Made by a program: the position numbers and the translations under genes. A stretch of DNA of 64,000 bases from Branchiostoma floridae (Eukaryota; Chordata; Leptocardii; Amphioxiformes; Branchiostomatidae). The stretch covers positions 24,579,834 to 24,643,833 of the forward strand of contig NC_049985.1 of the NCBI RefSeq assembly GCF_000003815.2, given 5' to 3'. Positions 34,280 through 52,000 of this stretch are shown in pieces. The notes below the pieces were generated by a model, which saw nothing but the letters and a program-made list of their open reading frames with translations, searched no databases and was not told where the DNA came from. Every line of letters begins with the position of its first letter. The first letter of the stretch is position 1.

Positions 34280-36900
34280 TTTGGTTGTCAAGTGACTGTC
34301 CCCTAAAGTAGGCCACTTTTTGTGTTTGGCGAAAATTGTGAACTTTAGCCATGTTCAACGCACGCTACGTGACGAAGTAAACAAGGATTCTTATTCAAAT
34401 TCTGATCAAATGTACATCTATGTATTGTCTATCAGAAAAATGCTTGTAGAGTTTCGGGTCTTGACGTTTAGTCACGTGGTTGTCCCTCAAAGTAGGCCAT
34501 TTTTTGCATTTGACGAAAATTGTGAATTCTAGCTTTGATCAAAGTACGCTGGGTGTCAAAGTGAACAAGAATTCTTATTCAACTTCAAGTCAAATGTACA
34601 TCTAGGTATTGTCTATCAGATGAATGCTTGCAGAGTTGCAGATCATGACTTTTAGTCACGTGGTTGTCCCTGAAAGTTGGTCAAATTTTGCTTTTGGCCA
34701 GAAATCACCATATAGGGCTGTAGTTAAATCTGTCGAATTGGGGAACTGAAATACTTTACTGGCACTGACTCTGATTATGTGTAGCCCTTAACATTGTCTG
34801 TTGAATGAGTGTTAGTAAGGCTTGGGGTCGTCTTTCTTTGCGGTGCAGTTGCTCCCTAAAGTAGGGCAGATAGTTAGCTAAATGCTGTTAGGAGGTTCTG
34901 TTACTTTAGAGAAGATGCCTCTTGAACAGTTTCTTTCTTTTAACATTGTCAATGTCCAATGCATATCATATTGGTACTACAATGACCGATAATGGGCTTA
35001 CAGTGTTAAATTAAAGCTTACTTAAGCGATGACTCTGTTATAATTGTAAATATCAATTTTGATAATGTAACTAAGATGTCGTTTTGAATTCAGCTATGTT
35101 CTATAATGCGCTAAAATTCACCTTTTTTGTCGAGCACATAAGGTGACCTGGCTTCAGGGACAACCATGTGACTAATTGTCATGACCCGAAACTCGACAAG
35201 CATTTATTCGAAGAAAGAAAATTAAGAATACAAAGATGTACATTTGACCAGAAGTTTAATCAGAATTCTTCTTAATTTCGTCACGTAGTGTAGCCTGGTA
35301 TCCAGCTATATTATAGCTCCCGATCGCGAGTCTCTTCTGTCCTCTTCGCAAATGTCTAGTTCTCATTTAAATGTAAAAATGCTGTCGCCTGCTTTTGCGA
35401 CTTGATTTGCGAGGTTCCTTCATTTTTCCACAATCCCTGGAATGTTTTCCAAAAGATTCATTTTGGTTGATGGCTTGGAAGATTATCTTAGCCACGGGTG
35501 GAATTTCACCCCCGTAAAAAATGGTTGTCGCCTGATAACAAACGAAAAATTCAAGTAGTAGCCAAAAAATGTAACAATTCAGTTCCCAGAATGATTGTTC
35601 GGTAGATGAAACCAGCTGAGCAGGCCCTTTGCCCGATAACGCCAGATCGGTACTGTCACTGATCTTGGAGGCTGTGTGAGGTGGGTTATTCCTGTTGCCA
35701 AATTCGGTAACAAACGTTACCACCACCAGTTTGATGGTTGCCAGTTGCCACGGTTATATTATCCACGTATAAGACAAGAAATGACCGTTTTTGTGACGCT
35801 GCACAGTTTTTCTGGCTTTCTAAAGAAACAAGGAAGGGTTGTTGACTGCCATTTGTATCCAATGTTGTACAGAAATGACTGTAACGAACGTTAGCATTGT
35901 TCGAAGCTTTCTAAGCTTTCTATTTGACCTGGTGTAAAAAAGCTGCCCACTTTTTAAGTGTCCCTAGGGACATCCTCTTATACCTAAATGATGTAGTCAA
36001 TAAGGCCATTATTTACAATTCAATGAGAACGAGTGAAATATGTATCTGCGAAGAGGACAAAAGAGACTCGGGAACTATAATACGGCTGGATACCAGGGTA
36101 CACGTAGCGTACTTTCGTCCAATGAAAAAAGTGGCCTACTCTCAAGGACAACCGCGTGACTTTACTTCATGATCTAATTTTCTACAAGTATTCATTTGAC
36201 AGGCAATACATAGATTTACCTTTGGCAGGAAGTTGAATCAGAACTTTATTTTGCTTCGCAATCTAGCGTACGTTGAACATGGCTGAAGGTTACAATTTTT
36301 GTCAAATGCAAAAAAAATGGCCTACTTTCAGGGACAACCACGTGACTTTACGTTATGATCCGAAACTCTACAAGCATTCATCTGATAGACAATACATAGA
36401 TGTACATTTGATCAGAAGTTGAATAAGAATCCTTGTTTACTTCGTCACGTAGCGTGCGTTGAACATGGCTAAAATTCACAATTTTCGTCAAATGCAAAAA
36501 AATGGCCTACTTTCAGGGACAACCACGTGACTGAACGTCATGACCCGAAACTCTACAAGCATTTATTTGATAGACAATACATAGATGTACATTTGATCAG
36601 AATTGAATAAGAATCCTTGTTTACTTCGTCACGTAGCGTGCGTTGAACATGGCTAAGATTCACAATTTTCGTCAAATGCAAAAAATGGCCTACTTTGAGG
36701 GACAACCACGTGACTGAACGTCATGACCCGAAACTCTACAAGCATTTATTTGATAGGCAATACATAGATGTACATTTGATCAGAATTTGAATAAGAATCC
36801 TTGTTTACTTCGTCACGTAGCGTGCGTTGAACATGGCTAAAGTTCACAATTTTCGCCAAACACAAAAAGTGGCCTAATCTAGGGGACAGTCACGTGACAA
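34280..36900. repeat. 184-bp tandem repeats inside the TTAA element
   Basis: Left arm: three units, with an E-box-like core at 34289 (CAAGTG), 34473 and 34657 (CACGTG). Right arm, opposite orientation: cores near 35165, 36154, 36339, 36524, 36707 and 36891. Spacing is 183-185 bases except where a nested insert intervenes. Unit landmarks are GTCACGTGGTTGTCCCT, CATTTGACGAAAATTGTGAA and ACGTGACGAAGTAAAC. Confidence 0.85.
35293..36100. mobile_element. Nested palindromic element, about 0.8 kb
   Basis: Inverted ends CCTGGTATCCAGC (35294) and GCTGGATACCAGG (to about 36097) extend inward as matching AGCTCCCGA...CTCTTCTGTCCTCTTCGCA arms. It separates two 184-bp units by 989 bases, an excess of about 805. 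Similar CACGTAGYGTA words flank it (35282-35292, 36101-36111), perhaps a target duplication. No ORF. Confidence 0.65.
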
Positions 36901-37414
36901 CCAAACAAGACTCCAAACTTTGCAACAATGCATTTAATATATATTCTAAGGATCTATCTATGGTACAAATATCAAGCCAAAAAAATTACCAGCTTGGCAC
37001 TTATAGCGTTACAAAGTTGGGCCAAAAATCAAATTTTTTTGAAGCTTGAAACATTGCACTGTTTTCAGGCTGCCCAAGAACGAAAATGTACGACTTTGGA
37101 AATTTCACAACAATTTTTAAAAAGCCAAAATGTTGGTCTATTCAGATCTTGTTTTGTTTTGATGATAGGTTTAAAGGTGTTGCCGAGACAGTGCCGTAAA
37201 ATGTGCTGATTTCTGTGTTTTTGAGATGCGAAAATTGGGGAAAATGGCCAGAAAACTTTGTTTGCCCGTTACCATGGCAACAAGGAGTTTTGATCTAAAA
37301 GAAAGCTATTTTGAGGGGTTGTGGACCAAGTACTATCACTGTGCAAAATATGAGCCAAATCTATTTTTTTACCTTTGCCACCATTGTTTGATCCTTACAG
37401 ACATTTGCTCTTAA

Positions 37415-37484
37415 ATGTGTAGAAACAGATCGTACACTGGGTGGAGTCGTCGCTGACTTTCTCTGGAACAGCGGCAGTCGCCAT
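37415..37484 (-). pseudogene. Gene B TRIM exon, 5' stub
   Basis: ATG at 37482-37484 followed by ATAAVPEKVSDDSTQCTICFYTFK, which holds the first two RING zinc ligands (C17 and C20 of the family). It is then cut by the TTAA element. The start context ATTGCTG/AATATGG matches genes C and D. Confidence 0.9.
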
Positions 37485-38025
37485 ATTGCTGTTGAGATTT
37501 TACTTCCTGATATGACATCACCACACCTGTGCATGGCGTGCCGAAAGTTCAAAAGGCAATGTCCGCAGGTGACATCCCGCTCGGTGAGAAGAGGTTTAAG
37601 ATTACAGACGACTTTGAGTTGGGTAGACTTTAAGTCTTAACAAAAGACTAACTTCAAAGCATATAGTTACAATGTTATTCTCGGGTGTACATCGGTAAGA
37701 TTGTAACGTTTAACTTCAGAAACATCAAACAACATGCCGTCCCGACAATTCAACGGTCAGTTAAGGTTTTGAGTCATGCGGCATTTAGTGTATCGATTTC
37801 TTTCCACCGTATTGAACAAAGTAACATAACATCATAGCAAAGTTTTTATCCGTTTATTAATTGGTTTAAACTTCGACGAAAGTGAACAAGGACGTCAACG
37901 CCCATTTCCCCCTTTTAAACGTCGGGATAAGCTATACAAACATAAACAAGTGTGACATGTTGAAAAATGTTCACCGACCGTTCAATTTGAGTAGCATATC
38001 AAATGCCAAGTGTGGCGGGCATTAT

Positions 38026-38120
38026 TAGAAACCATGTTTACTGCATTACTACCCTTTGTATCTATATGCCTGTACTTAGCCCGATAGGGCATGAATGTGC
38101 AATAAAGGCTATTACATTAC
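38026..38120 (+). mobile_element. 95-bp LINE/SINE tail insertion
   Basis: Absent from the paralogous flank at 55838. It is bounded by ATTAT and ends in the tail GGCTATTACATTACATTA preceded by GATAGGGCATGAATGTGCAATAAA, typical of LINE 3' ends with short tandem tails. It dates the copies as separate before this insertion. Confidence 0.7.
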
Positions 38121-39357
38121 ATTATGCAACTAAAGGTGGATTGTAATATTTTACAAATTAGACAGATATGTCCAACTTTAATATCATATCGACACGGGCG
38201 TGACAATTGGCAGCACGAGACATCATAATTTCCTATAAGGTTTTCTGTATTACATAATTATTTACTTGAAATCAGCAAGTGTGATACACTTGCTTTATGA
38301 TTTAGTGTCCAGACTTTGGGAGCTAAGCTTTGGGGCGCTACGTTTCTATACAAGTCCATGCGATCATGTCGAATTGCATTAACTATGTAATAATTACAGA
38401 ACATTATATTTCCAGAAAAGACTCATAGCAGGGAAAAGAGCTGTTTATATTTTCATTTTTATTTTCACCAATTATGTATATATTCCAATAAAATGTAAAA
38501 TCTAGGGTTGCTCCAACTTATTGCCGTTTGAGCAATGCTAGTTTAATCACGTCTGGTGTCTCCCTTACTAAATTTGCACATTCTATTGGAGGAAAAACTA
38601 GCCTTCCATTTATCATATGCTCTTGCCACCATGGAATATAGAGTGTACTTTGAAATTGTCCTGATAAATATTAGCTAAGCCAAGTTGGTCAAACTTTGAT
38701 GATGACAAAGTTCAAATAAGTTGAGGAGGGTAACATTCATTGGTTCATATGTCTATGTATGATATTATAAAACCATTCAAAACATTTGTTTCTATGCAGG
38801 GCTTTTTACTGACATTCCATAAAATGTATTGATTTGTATCTTTCCTGTATTGCAACTGACCTCAGACAAATGAAGTTAGGTACATGTTTGCACATTTCAA
38901 TACAAATTCTAGCAAATCTGTTTACACAACAACATTGTTCATAACATGCACTAGCCAGCAAATCTCCTTGAAACTAACCACTTTAAGATTTAAATCATGA
39001 AATACTCTGAAATAATGTTCCTCCTGAATCATACTTTGAATGCCATTTATCTTTCAGAATATGTTTTTCTAAGCTAGGCGTCAATTTCTAATGATCTAAT
39101 TTCTAATGATCTAATGATATAACGTTATTGTTACATGACATTGAGTAAAACATTGCCTTCCTGCATTACTTCATACTATATCATGCATGCAAACGAAGCT
39201 TAAAATATTTCAATGTCAGTCTTATCTGATAACAAATATGTCCAAGTTTCCATATACTTTTACATTTACCCTTTCAAGAAATTATCATGCCTTTTAAAGT
39301 GTTTTATGTCTTGGTCTATATACATGTACAGTACTGTTCCATACAAATTCCAAAATC

Positions 39358-39363
39358 TTTATT
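39358..39363 (-). terminator. Poly-A signal of gene C
   Basis: AATAAA on the minus strand, 66 bases past the stop codon of gene C, in AAAACCAATAAAGATTTTG. Gene E has the same signal at the same distance. Confidence 0.6.
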
Positions 39364-39428
39364 GGTTTTGAAAACAAGCACTTCATTGACCAGTGTTTTC
39401 AATATGTTGGAGTTTACATCTCGCTTTT

Positions 39429-43671
<4,243 letters not shown>

Positions 43672-45683
43672 ATTGCTGTTGAGAGTTCACTTCCTGATAT
43701 GACATCATCACACCTGTGGCGTACCGAAAGTTCAAAGGACAATGTCCGCTGGTAACATCACACTCAGGTTACGAGCGACGTTGAGTTAGGTAGACTTTAA
43801 TTGTTAACATAAGACGTAACTTTTAAGCTCATTAATCGTTATTCTTGGATGTACGTCCGTTAGATTGCAACGTAATGAAAACATCAAGCAGCATACAATC
43901 CCGAAACTTTAGGGGTAATTAAGGTTTAAGGACATACAACATTTACTTTAATGAAGACCTTCCACCGTATTGGACATACCTAACATAACATCAAGACTAA
44001 GATAGTATTCTTTATGCAAAGTTGTAAAGTTGTAACGTTTCCTGGACACTCAGTGCGACTAAGACATATCTCAAGACCCCCAGCAAAGCGGGCGTTGGCT
44101 GCCCTAGCAACACATAGATACAACCTTTGACCCTGAATTTTCCTCATTTCCCCTATTGTTCGATAATTACCCCCTCCCCGCCCAGTGTGATAACAATGCA
44201 GGGAGGGTGCCAGTGGACCAGGTGAGGTGATACCTGTCCATCTGTGGAGTGTGAAATATCAGACTGTCTGGGATTGGTGCTGGATGTGTATTATGATTGA
44301 CAAAGGATTTCCTGGGTTTAGGAGTATTTCTAATAACTTACACACTGATTGATTCACGGTTTCATCAAATTTGACCACTTAAATTACAAATAGCCCGACA
44401 GAATCTTATAAAGATAACCAAATTCAACCAGGGTGTAATCTGACCAATTAAGCTGACCAATAGTTTGATAATTCCCCATGTTCTTTCCTGGATCTGATGC
44501 CGGCTTTGTTTGTTTTGATAATCGATTTTTATTCCAAAACAAGGTATTTGATAGAAAACAACGCTCAGATGAAAACTGTTGTACCAATAGTCTGTTTTGA
44601 TATACTACGGTTACGTCACCTACCACACACACATTTTTTTAGCAAAGTTCACAAGAGCAAGGACGTTATAGTTGAGAAAACACTCTTTTGATAGACTCAT
44701 AGAGATAAAGAGATAACGGATTGTATTGTAATCAAAGTCTCAGTGTAAGCACGTCTAATCCTCATGTGTCAAGGAACAACAGGCAATAACCTGGATAGTT
44801 TCAGTCTGGGAGTGTAATTAACTTGTTAAAAAGAGTATCGCACCACTCTAAGTTACACATTTTGCTGCTCCTTTAATACATGCTTAAGCTGTCGCCAGAC
44901 TGTAATTTCAGGGCCACACAGGCCAGCTCTGACAGCTCCAGAGCCCACATTCAAAGGTTTTTGTTGCCTGTCCCGGGCTGGCCCTGAACAGATGCAGCTT
45001 TTTACCTGTTGTGCACTGACATAGTTGAATGTTGACACTATATTTGTATCATTCTATATTTGTTTAAGCTATAAATGGCAGTAAAGCTATAACATGCTGT
45101 TAACTACGTCTTACTCTCTAATTTTGAACTTTCGGTCACTCTGTCAATAACCAGCTGCCTAAGAATTCCCTTTATGTACACAATTGTTTTACCAAATTTG
45201 TTACATAAGTCACTTGAATCCCTTCATGCCAAATGCCCTCATAAGGCCTCTTGCAACATTCAAGCAAGGAGCTTTTAACAGTTTGATTCAAGTAATTTCA
45301 GTGTACATGAGCATCTTCCATTTGTTTCAAGGAGAATTTTGTTTCTGATTGCAAACATATCTTTGATAGACAGTTATGTCTTCTGTGTACATATTGTATT
45401 TTGAAATCCATGCTTCATAACAATTCTTGTAACATATTCCTTGTTTACACTAAATTACAGCCATGTTTGTGTTTTGTTGATATAACCCAAGCCAAGCTGT
45501 CTGCCACCTATGCCACTTTCAAGCAGAGGTGTGAACACCTGGCTATTGTTTTCCTCAGGTGCTCAGCTACCCTGCTGTCAGTGCCCTAAGTAAACAAAGT
45601 AATTGCCCATTATGTCCAACTGTCCGAAACAAAGATATCAATTTCACCCATGCAGGAGCCAAAACTGAATATTTGTAATTTTT

Positions 45684-45783
45684 NNNNNNNNNNNNNNNNN
45701 NNNNNNNNNNNNNNNNNNNNNNNNNNNNNNNNNNNNNNNNNNNNNNNNNNNNNNNNNNNNNNNNNNNNNNNNNNNNNNNNNNN
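45684..45783. other. Assembly gap (100 N)
   Basis: Exactly 100 undetermined bases, single-copy DNA on both sides. Confidence 0.99.
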
Positions 45784-46399
45784 ACAACATCCAAGTGGGA
45801 ATGTACATTGTAAAGTCACTAGGATTTAACAAGACCTTCATGAATATTGACAATATGCCATTTTTTCAATATTTGTAACATATTAAAGAATATCCTTGTT
45901 ATTATTGGATCAGCAAGCATGTACCCCCCTGATTGTTATAGAGTACTTATTGATGAATACATACATACCAAATTTACTTCAATTAGATATACCTTAGCGA
46001 TGCACCAAGAGCCTAAAAGCGATAAAATGCAGCAGTGCTTATTATTCATATAATTTGATATCAATTATATTTATGTGACACCAATGAAGTCAGACTAAAT
46101 CTTATGGACATGATACATGGCCAGTAATTGAAGATTTTATAATATTACCACCAGGTAAACATTTATTACACCAGAAAGTTTCCAGGTCAGTTAATCAGCC
46201 AAGGTGGGCAAAACCTGTCTTAACAATACTGAGGATTTGTTTATTAAAGCGCCATCAAATCCAAATATCACCACACCAATGCTTTTTATGTACATTTGCT
46301 GTAGCCATGAACATATTCAGGCACCTTGAAATTACTACCTCATGATTCTAAGTATGAAAGAAGAAAACTATTTTTTTACAAAATATTTGTTTGCTTTGA

Positions 46400-46735
46400 T
46401 TACCATGTCATGACAAACGGACCACATGTTAGTGGTAGGGAGACAAGAAATGGAAATAAGCTTGACTACATGCCAGTGCGCACCAAGCGCTTCAAAACAA
46501 GCCCAATACCATACCTAACCCATCTCTTGAACGAACATGTGCTTAAATAGCCGGTCTTTGTACATATTGTATTACATGTATATTTATATTAGAATCTAGT
46601 GTATTAACCTTTTTAATGTATTTATTGATGGAGCAAATTGTTTTAACATAGTGGCTTACATGCAATTCAGCCTACGGCTGCGAGATGTCCACTCATATCT
46701 TAGATTGTAATTGTATTGTAATGTTGGTGCGATGG
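46400..46735 (+). mobile_element. LINE 3'-end fragment
   Basis: A plus-strand frame ends RNGNKLDYMPVRTKRFKTSPIPYLTHLLNEHVLK and a stop at 46550, the usual C-terminus of non-LTR polyproteins. A 3' UTR with ATTCAGCCTACGGCTGCGAGATGTC and a TTGTAATTGTATTGTAATG tail follows. The upstream body is missing. Confidence 0.6.
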
Positions 46736-49007
46736 AAATAAACCAAGTTATTAGATGTGTCCTTCTGCTACTAGTATTCGAAGCAAATACAGAAATGTCA
46801 ATGCCTTCTTATATAACCAAAGTTAACGTTTACGTTTGTTTAACATTGCCATCATTATTGCTTATAATGATTGATATCATATCGCACATGGAAGCAAAAT
46901 TTTCGGAAGCATTTCAATGGCAGTTCAATTTAACAACAAATATCTAGTAGAAACATACACATCCTGCCTAAAGCATATTTCAATCTGATAAGTAGTTAGC
47001 AAGTCTTTTAAAGACTTGAAAAATAATATTCATGCAAAACAGATGAGCCTTTTTTATAATACAGTGCCTATAATTGCTTTGAGCTAGATTTCCATACAAG
47101 TCCATGCACTAAAGGCATGTCAAATGATACTTTGTAATGATATCCCCACATTTCAATTTCATGTCATATCGTGGAAAACACTCCTATTACTGTTTTATTT
47201 CTACCAAATTTTGTGCACGCTATTCCCTAGAATATAAGACAAAGCCTAGGGTGTCCTAGGCAAATTGCTGTTTGAGTAATATTACATGTAGGTCAATAAA
47301 AATACATGTTTTGTCAATTCCCTCTACCCTGTCACCTTCACTGCTATACATGTACTTTGATCATCCTATAATTAGAGAAATACGTTGAAATGGGTACAAG
47401 CTCATTCATGTTTCTAAATCTTACATCACCCTCTAAATTTAATATCTGTTCCTATCACCATGGAATATGTGAGCATATTATCTACTTTTTAATTATCAAT
47501 TTATTATAAGTTGGGTCAAATTTGATGATGCCAAAGTTAAAATGCCTTTTTAATTATCAATTTATTATAAGTTGGGTCAAATTTGATGATGCCAAAGTTA
47601 AAATGCCCAGTAGGGTTGGGTGAGCTTCATAGCTTGATTCATATGTCTATGTATGGCATCAAAAATATTTCATACATCGGTCTGTGTGAGCAGTTTTTTT
47701 AATGGGATTTCATGTGTATGAAGAACTTTTCTGTAATGGCAAGACAAACCGACATGCACACACTTTGGCTGTGATTGCTTTGATACAAATGCAGCAAATA
47801 TATATGTGATCGCAACATTGCTGCTTATGATCTATGGTCATCAACATATTCAAGCAGCCTGTAAAGCATCAATCTCAAGATTCCAAACATGCAATAAGTT
47901 TAAAAGAACATTTATGATATTAAAGGTTATTCTTTACAAATGTTTTAAGTACAGTAGTTTGCAGACTTTTAAAAAGTATTCTTTACTCTTGGAATACAGA
48001 ATTGTTTGTATCACTCCTATCTACAGCACTGTGTTGGAAAACAAATCTAGTTTCCTTTAGTGATTTTAATTACTAATTGAATAATTACTTAGTCAAGTGC
48101 TTCCAGTATGTATGACTTGGCAACTCCGCCGACTACTTGATGCCCTTGGCAGCCAACTCTTCTGTCACCCTTTTCAGATAGCCAGGATCAGGATAGCCAT
48201 GCCTAAAGAAGAAAGAAAGTGACATTCTAGTAGCTGTCTGATCAAGACATTTCTCATAAGTGGATTTAAGTGACATAAATTAAATCCTTGTTGGGTCTGC
48301 AGCAGTGAATAAGCCACAGATAATGATTATTAACATAAACAAAACAAAACAAAACTTTCTTTTAGTCTCTGATATTCCAGGTCATTTGGAATGTTTCACC
48401 ACAAAACTTGGACTTCATCAAGTGAATACCTTATATAGGAATAAATATGTTCCATTTTTTTTACCTTTAAGTCAATAAAATGTATCGTTATCATGATTCA
48501 AACTGCAAACTACACTGTTCTGAATTGACAAAAAATTAATTGATACATACATGCTTGGTCCTCCATGTGTACTTGTCTTGTGATGAATGTCGTTCCAAAT
48601 CACTGTGTCCCTGTGTCCTGTTGTTGAAGATGTTCCAATGGTGAAGGTTAGCTTCTGTTCAAAAGCTTGTTTTAGCAGCTCCAGCACTTTTTTCCCATCA
48701 GAATTATACGGGAGAAATGCTCTGCGAGTTGTTCCTGTGTAAGGCTTGCCTGGGTTGGGATGGTCTGACTGGAGAAGAAAGTATCATGCTTCAATTATTT
48801 TTGCACTGAGGAAGGTACTTAGATTACAAATGATGACAAACAGCTTCATATTGACAAAAAGTAATGTGAAACTTACTTCATAGAGAATCACACTTTGGTC
48901 ACTATGCTTTTTCATCACAATATAACAAACTGTTTAACCTACCCCTTGTATTCCGCTTCCAAAAGCATAGTCGATGATGATGGTCCCAGTTTGCTTATAG
49001 CCATTAA

Positions 49008-52000
49008 GAGTCATTGCACGAGAAAACCAGGCAAAACCAGGCAGAGGCCGGAAGATGGGGGTCGGCCAAATCGGTTCATACTTTGTATGTGTGATAGGTA
49101 TGTGGAACTATTAACAGCCATATACTTAAAACCCTCCAGCTATTTTTCGTTATCGAGTTCTGGGACCCCCCTCAGAGACCCTCGAAAATCCGACAATTTA
49201 TGGCTGAAAATTACTGAAATTGCGATGGCTATCCTGGGAAATGTACATAAGATACAAATCTAACTTTTATATTTCCATATAGCATGGGTCCTTAAGGTTT
49301 ACAGACCAAAAGTTGAAGATGATACATTAAATTTAAGAGGGTGTACTAGGGGGTTACCTGAATCACTGAAAGCAGATTTTTTATCACTGTAAATTTTAGT
49401 GATATTCAAGGCCCATTATCTGCTATACGCAGTGGCTCTGGTAAATGGTTTTACTTTTGCTGGAGAGAGGAACATCTACTTATTCAAAAACAATCGTCAT
49501 CTTTTTGGGCCATACATAACGCGAGCCGTGAGACGGGGGTCTTTATGGGGATTTTTCGAGTTTTGGGCCATAATAAATCGAGTAATTATATTACACTATG
49601 GGGGTAAGTCATGTCAGATGTTTGTATAGTTGCTTGTAAACCATGCATAGCTGTCAAAAATATTTTGATTGATTGGTTATGTTAATTGGGGCTCCACATG
49701 GGGGATATAAGGATACTTGAAACGGAATTTTGCTGATTTTACACATTCAAATTATTGCTTTCTTATGCGATTAAGCCTGTACCTTCCTAAATCACTTCGT
49801 ACATACGTACTTTGTCGTGCCCAAGTAAAAAGCTCTGCATGGGGGTTACCAGGACTCCAAAAATGTGATACCATTTAATAAACAGGGCACGTGGATTCAT
49901 ACCTACTTCATAAATGCTGAAAAATATAAAACAAGACTGCAACAAAAATCAAGATTAATGCTACTTTGGGATGGATACTTTTGTTATCAATTACGGTATA
50001 CCATAGGGTACAGTTTAGGTATACTTCTATTCACAAAGTGCTGTCCACCAATGGCGTGTGAGTATGCCTGACTATTCTGTTATCACCATAAGGACAAACC
50101 AAAAACAAAGCCTATCACAAAACCTTTATATGTAGAACCCCTTTAGAAGGGAACGGTGTATTGTACGATCTGCAAAATACGTGTATACTAATAACACAAA
50201 AGAAATTAGAAAATAGCTAAACCATCGAAATGCATATTTACAAAAAGAATTTTGTTGGAGTAGTGATAAAAGCACTTTGGTGATAAGTATGCTACAAAAG
50301 AATAAAAGTAACAAATTACAAAAATCAATTCGCACTACTCATACAGTCACGTGCCTAGGATTGGCCGACTTATGTCTGGTCAGAAAGCTGATGATAGTGA
50401 AGTGGCCCAGGCCGCTAGTTAAGGGAGCTGATGCGAAGCTGTTGTTCCAGCCCATTGTGTGGCAGACAGATTACAATATTTTGCTAGACTTTCAGTAACA
50501 CAGACTCAGCACAGATTAGATGGCCATTTACGTGGAGGCGTTATACTAGAGAAGAGAAGAGGAGACAGGAATTATCTCACTCCAGACATGATACTCTATC
50601 TGTACAAATCCACTATCCGCCCTTGTATGGAATACTGCTGTCATCTATGGGCAGGTGAGCCGAAGGACTGTCTGCAACTTCTAGACTGCATTCAAAGAAG
50701 AATCTTTATGGCTATTAGTAATCAATTATCACCTAAGCTTGACCCTCTCTCCCACAGGCGAAACATGGCATCCCTGTCCCTTTTTACCGGAACTTCCATG
50801 GGAATTACTCCAATGATCTCATACTACTTGTCCCTCCGGTGCGAGCCTTTCAGCGCAACACAAGGTTCTTAGCAAACTCACATCACTTTACTGTTCAATT
50901 GCCGGTTTCCAGGCCCTTCTAGCTATAGAGCAACAGTTTACAACAAAATTATGGAACTCACTTGACGACTCCTGTTTCTCTCCTGTCTACAACTTATCAG
51001 TCTTCAAAACAAATGTTCACCGCTATCTCCGTGCACTGTTTCCAACTCCTTAGTTCATTGAATTGAAGTAGTCTCGTGACCTTGCTTTGAACAATCTTGT
51101 TACAAAAAGTTAAAGGTTTAATCAGATAGCGCTTTATTGTAACACTAGTCTTACAAAAGTAAACTATTCTTTTTTTAAAGACTGCATTTCAACAGTTTTA
51201 TATATTTGTATCAATTTCTTGTGTGTAGTTGTATTTTGTAGAGCGGATGAGTTATTATTTGTCTCTTTATGTAAATGGTTTGTCATAGAGTTTACTTTTG
51301 GCTTGACTATAGGCCAAATCGGTTTGAATGACATCCGTGTGCACGTCAGTTATTGGCAACTTTCACTTAAGAAAAAAATTAATCCATACTGTTTATCAAA
51401 CAAAGCAGCTACATATTGAACAAACAAGAAGATGTGAAGGAACGAAAATCAAGAATGTGTTGGTATATCATAATCTGCGTGTGTTCATCCTTCCTGACTA
51501 CAATACCTCACCTGATTTCATAATGAATGCAACTTTTTGGCCATTTGGCCATGTCATCCACATAGACAAATCAACAGGACCTTTGAGTGATGAATCAGGC
51601 ATACTAACACGCCATTGGTGGACAGCACTTTGTCTATAGCTGTACCTCTGCTGTATTCCGTAATTGATAACAAAAGTACAATGCACATGTATCCATCCCT
51701 AAAGAGCATTAATTTTTGCTTTTGTTGTGGTCTTGTTTCAACATTTATGAAGTAGGTATGCATCCTTGTGCTCTGTTTATTAAATGGTATTACATTGTTG
51801 GAGTCCTGGTAACCCCCATGCAGAGCCTTTTCACTTGGGCACGACAAAGTACGAAGTGATTTAGGAAGGTACAGGCTTAATCGCATAAGAAAGCAATAAT
51901 TTGAATGTGTAAAATCAGCAAAATTCCGTTTCAAGTATCCTTATATCCCCCATGTGGAGCCCCAATTAACATAACCAATCAATCAAAATATTTTTGACAG

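Larger units (their letters stand above)
33775..37410. mobile_element. 3,636-bp palindromic TTAA element (Kolobok-like) in the TRIM RING exon
   Basis: The exact ends are GAGCAAATGTCTGTAAGG... and its reverse complement. TTAA is duplicated at 33771-33774 and 37411-37414; gene D has the empty site (one TTAA). The arms are about 520 bases of outer inverted repeat continuing into 184-bp tandem repeats. TTAA targets with ends of the form RRG are the pattern described for Kolobok, whereas piggyBac ends are usually CCY. There is no transposase ORF, so it is non-autonomous. Mirror-image frames (33976-34191, 36928-37209) are arm artefacts. Confidence 0.9.
37485..39428. repeat. Duplicated 5' flank of gene B, paralogous to the flank of D
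   Basis: Matches 55305-58432 (minus a LINE) almost base for base, for example the CATCCCGCTCGGTGAGAAGAGG and GGGTGTACATCGGTAAGATTG stretches, down to the 3' end of the neighbouring gene. No gene is seen. It carries its own 95-bp insertion at 38026. Confidence 0.85.
43672..48132. other. Intergenic region between genes C and D
   Basis: 43672-44040 is C's 5' flank and resembles that of A. 44050-45570 is single-copy with no supported exon. 45900-48130 is the duplicated flank (words TACATTTGCTGTAGCCAT, GCCTAGGGTGTCCTAGGC). A 62-bp direct duplication sits at about 47489-47605 (TTTTTAATTATCAATTTATT...). An ATTAAA variant poly-A signal for D lies at 48065-48070, 63 bases after its stop. Confidence 0.5.

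Noticed and set aside
33771-37414. Reading the TTAA element in gene B as an intron
   Set aside because: Its ends are GAG...CTC next to TTAA, not GT...AG. Genes C and D have continuous exon here.
49399-49629. A 76-codon frame that appears again as a minus-strand frame at 52022-52252
   Set aside because: The two are the mirror arms of the palindromic TTAA element. Identity between them reflects the inverted repeat, and the peptide has no recognisable motif.
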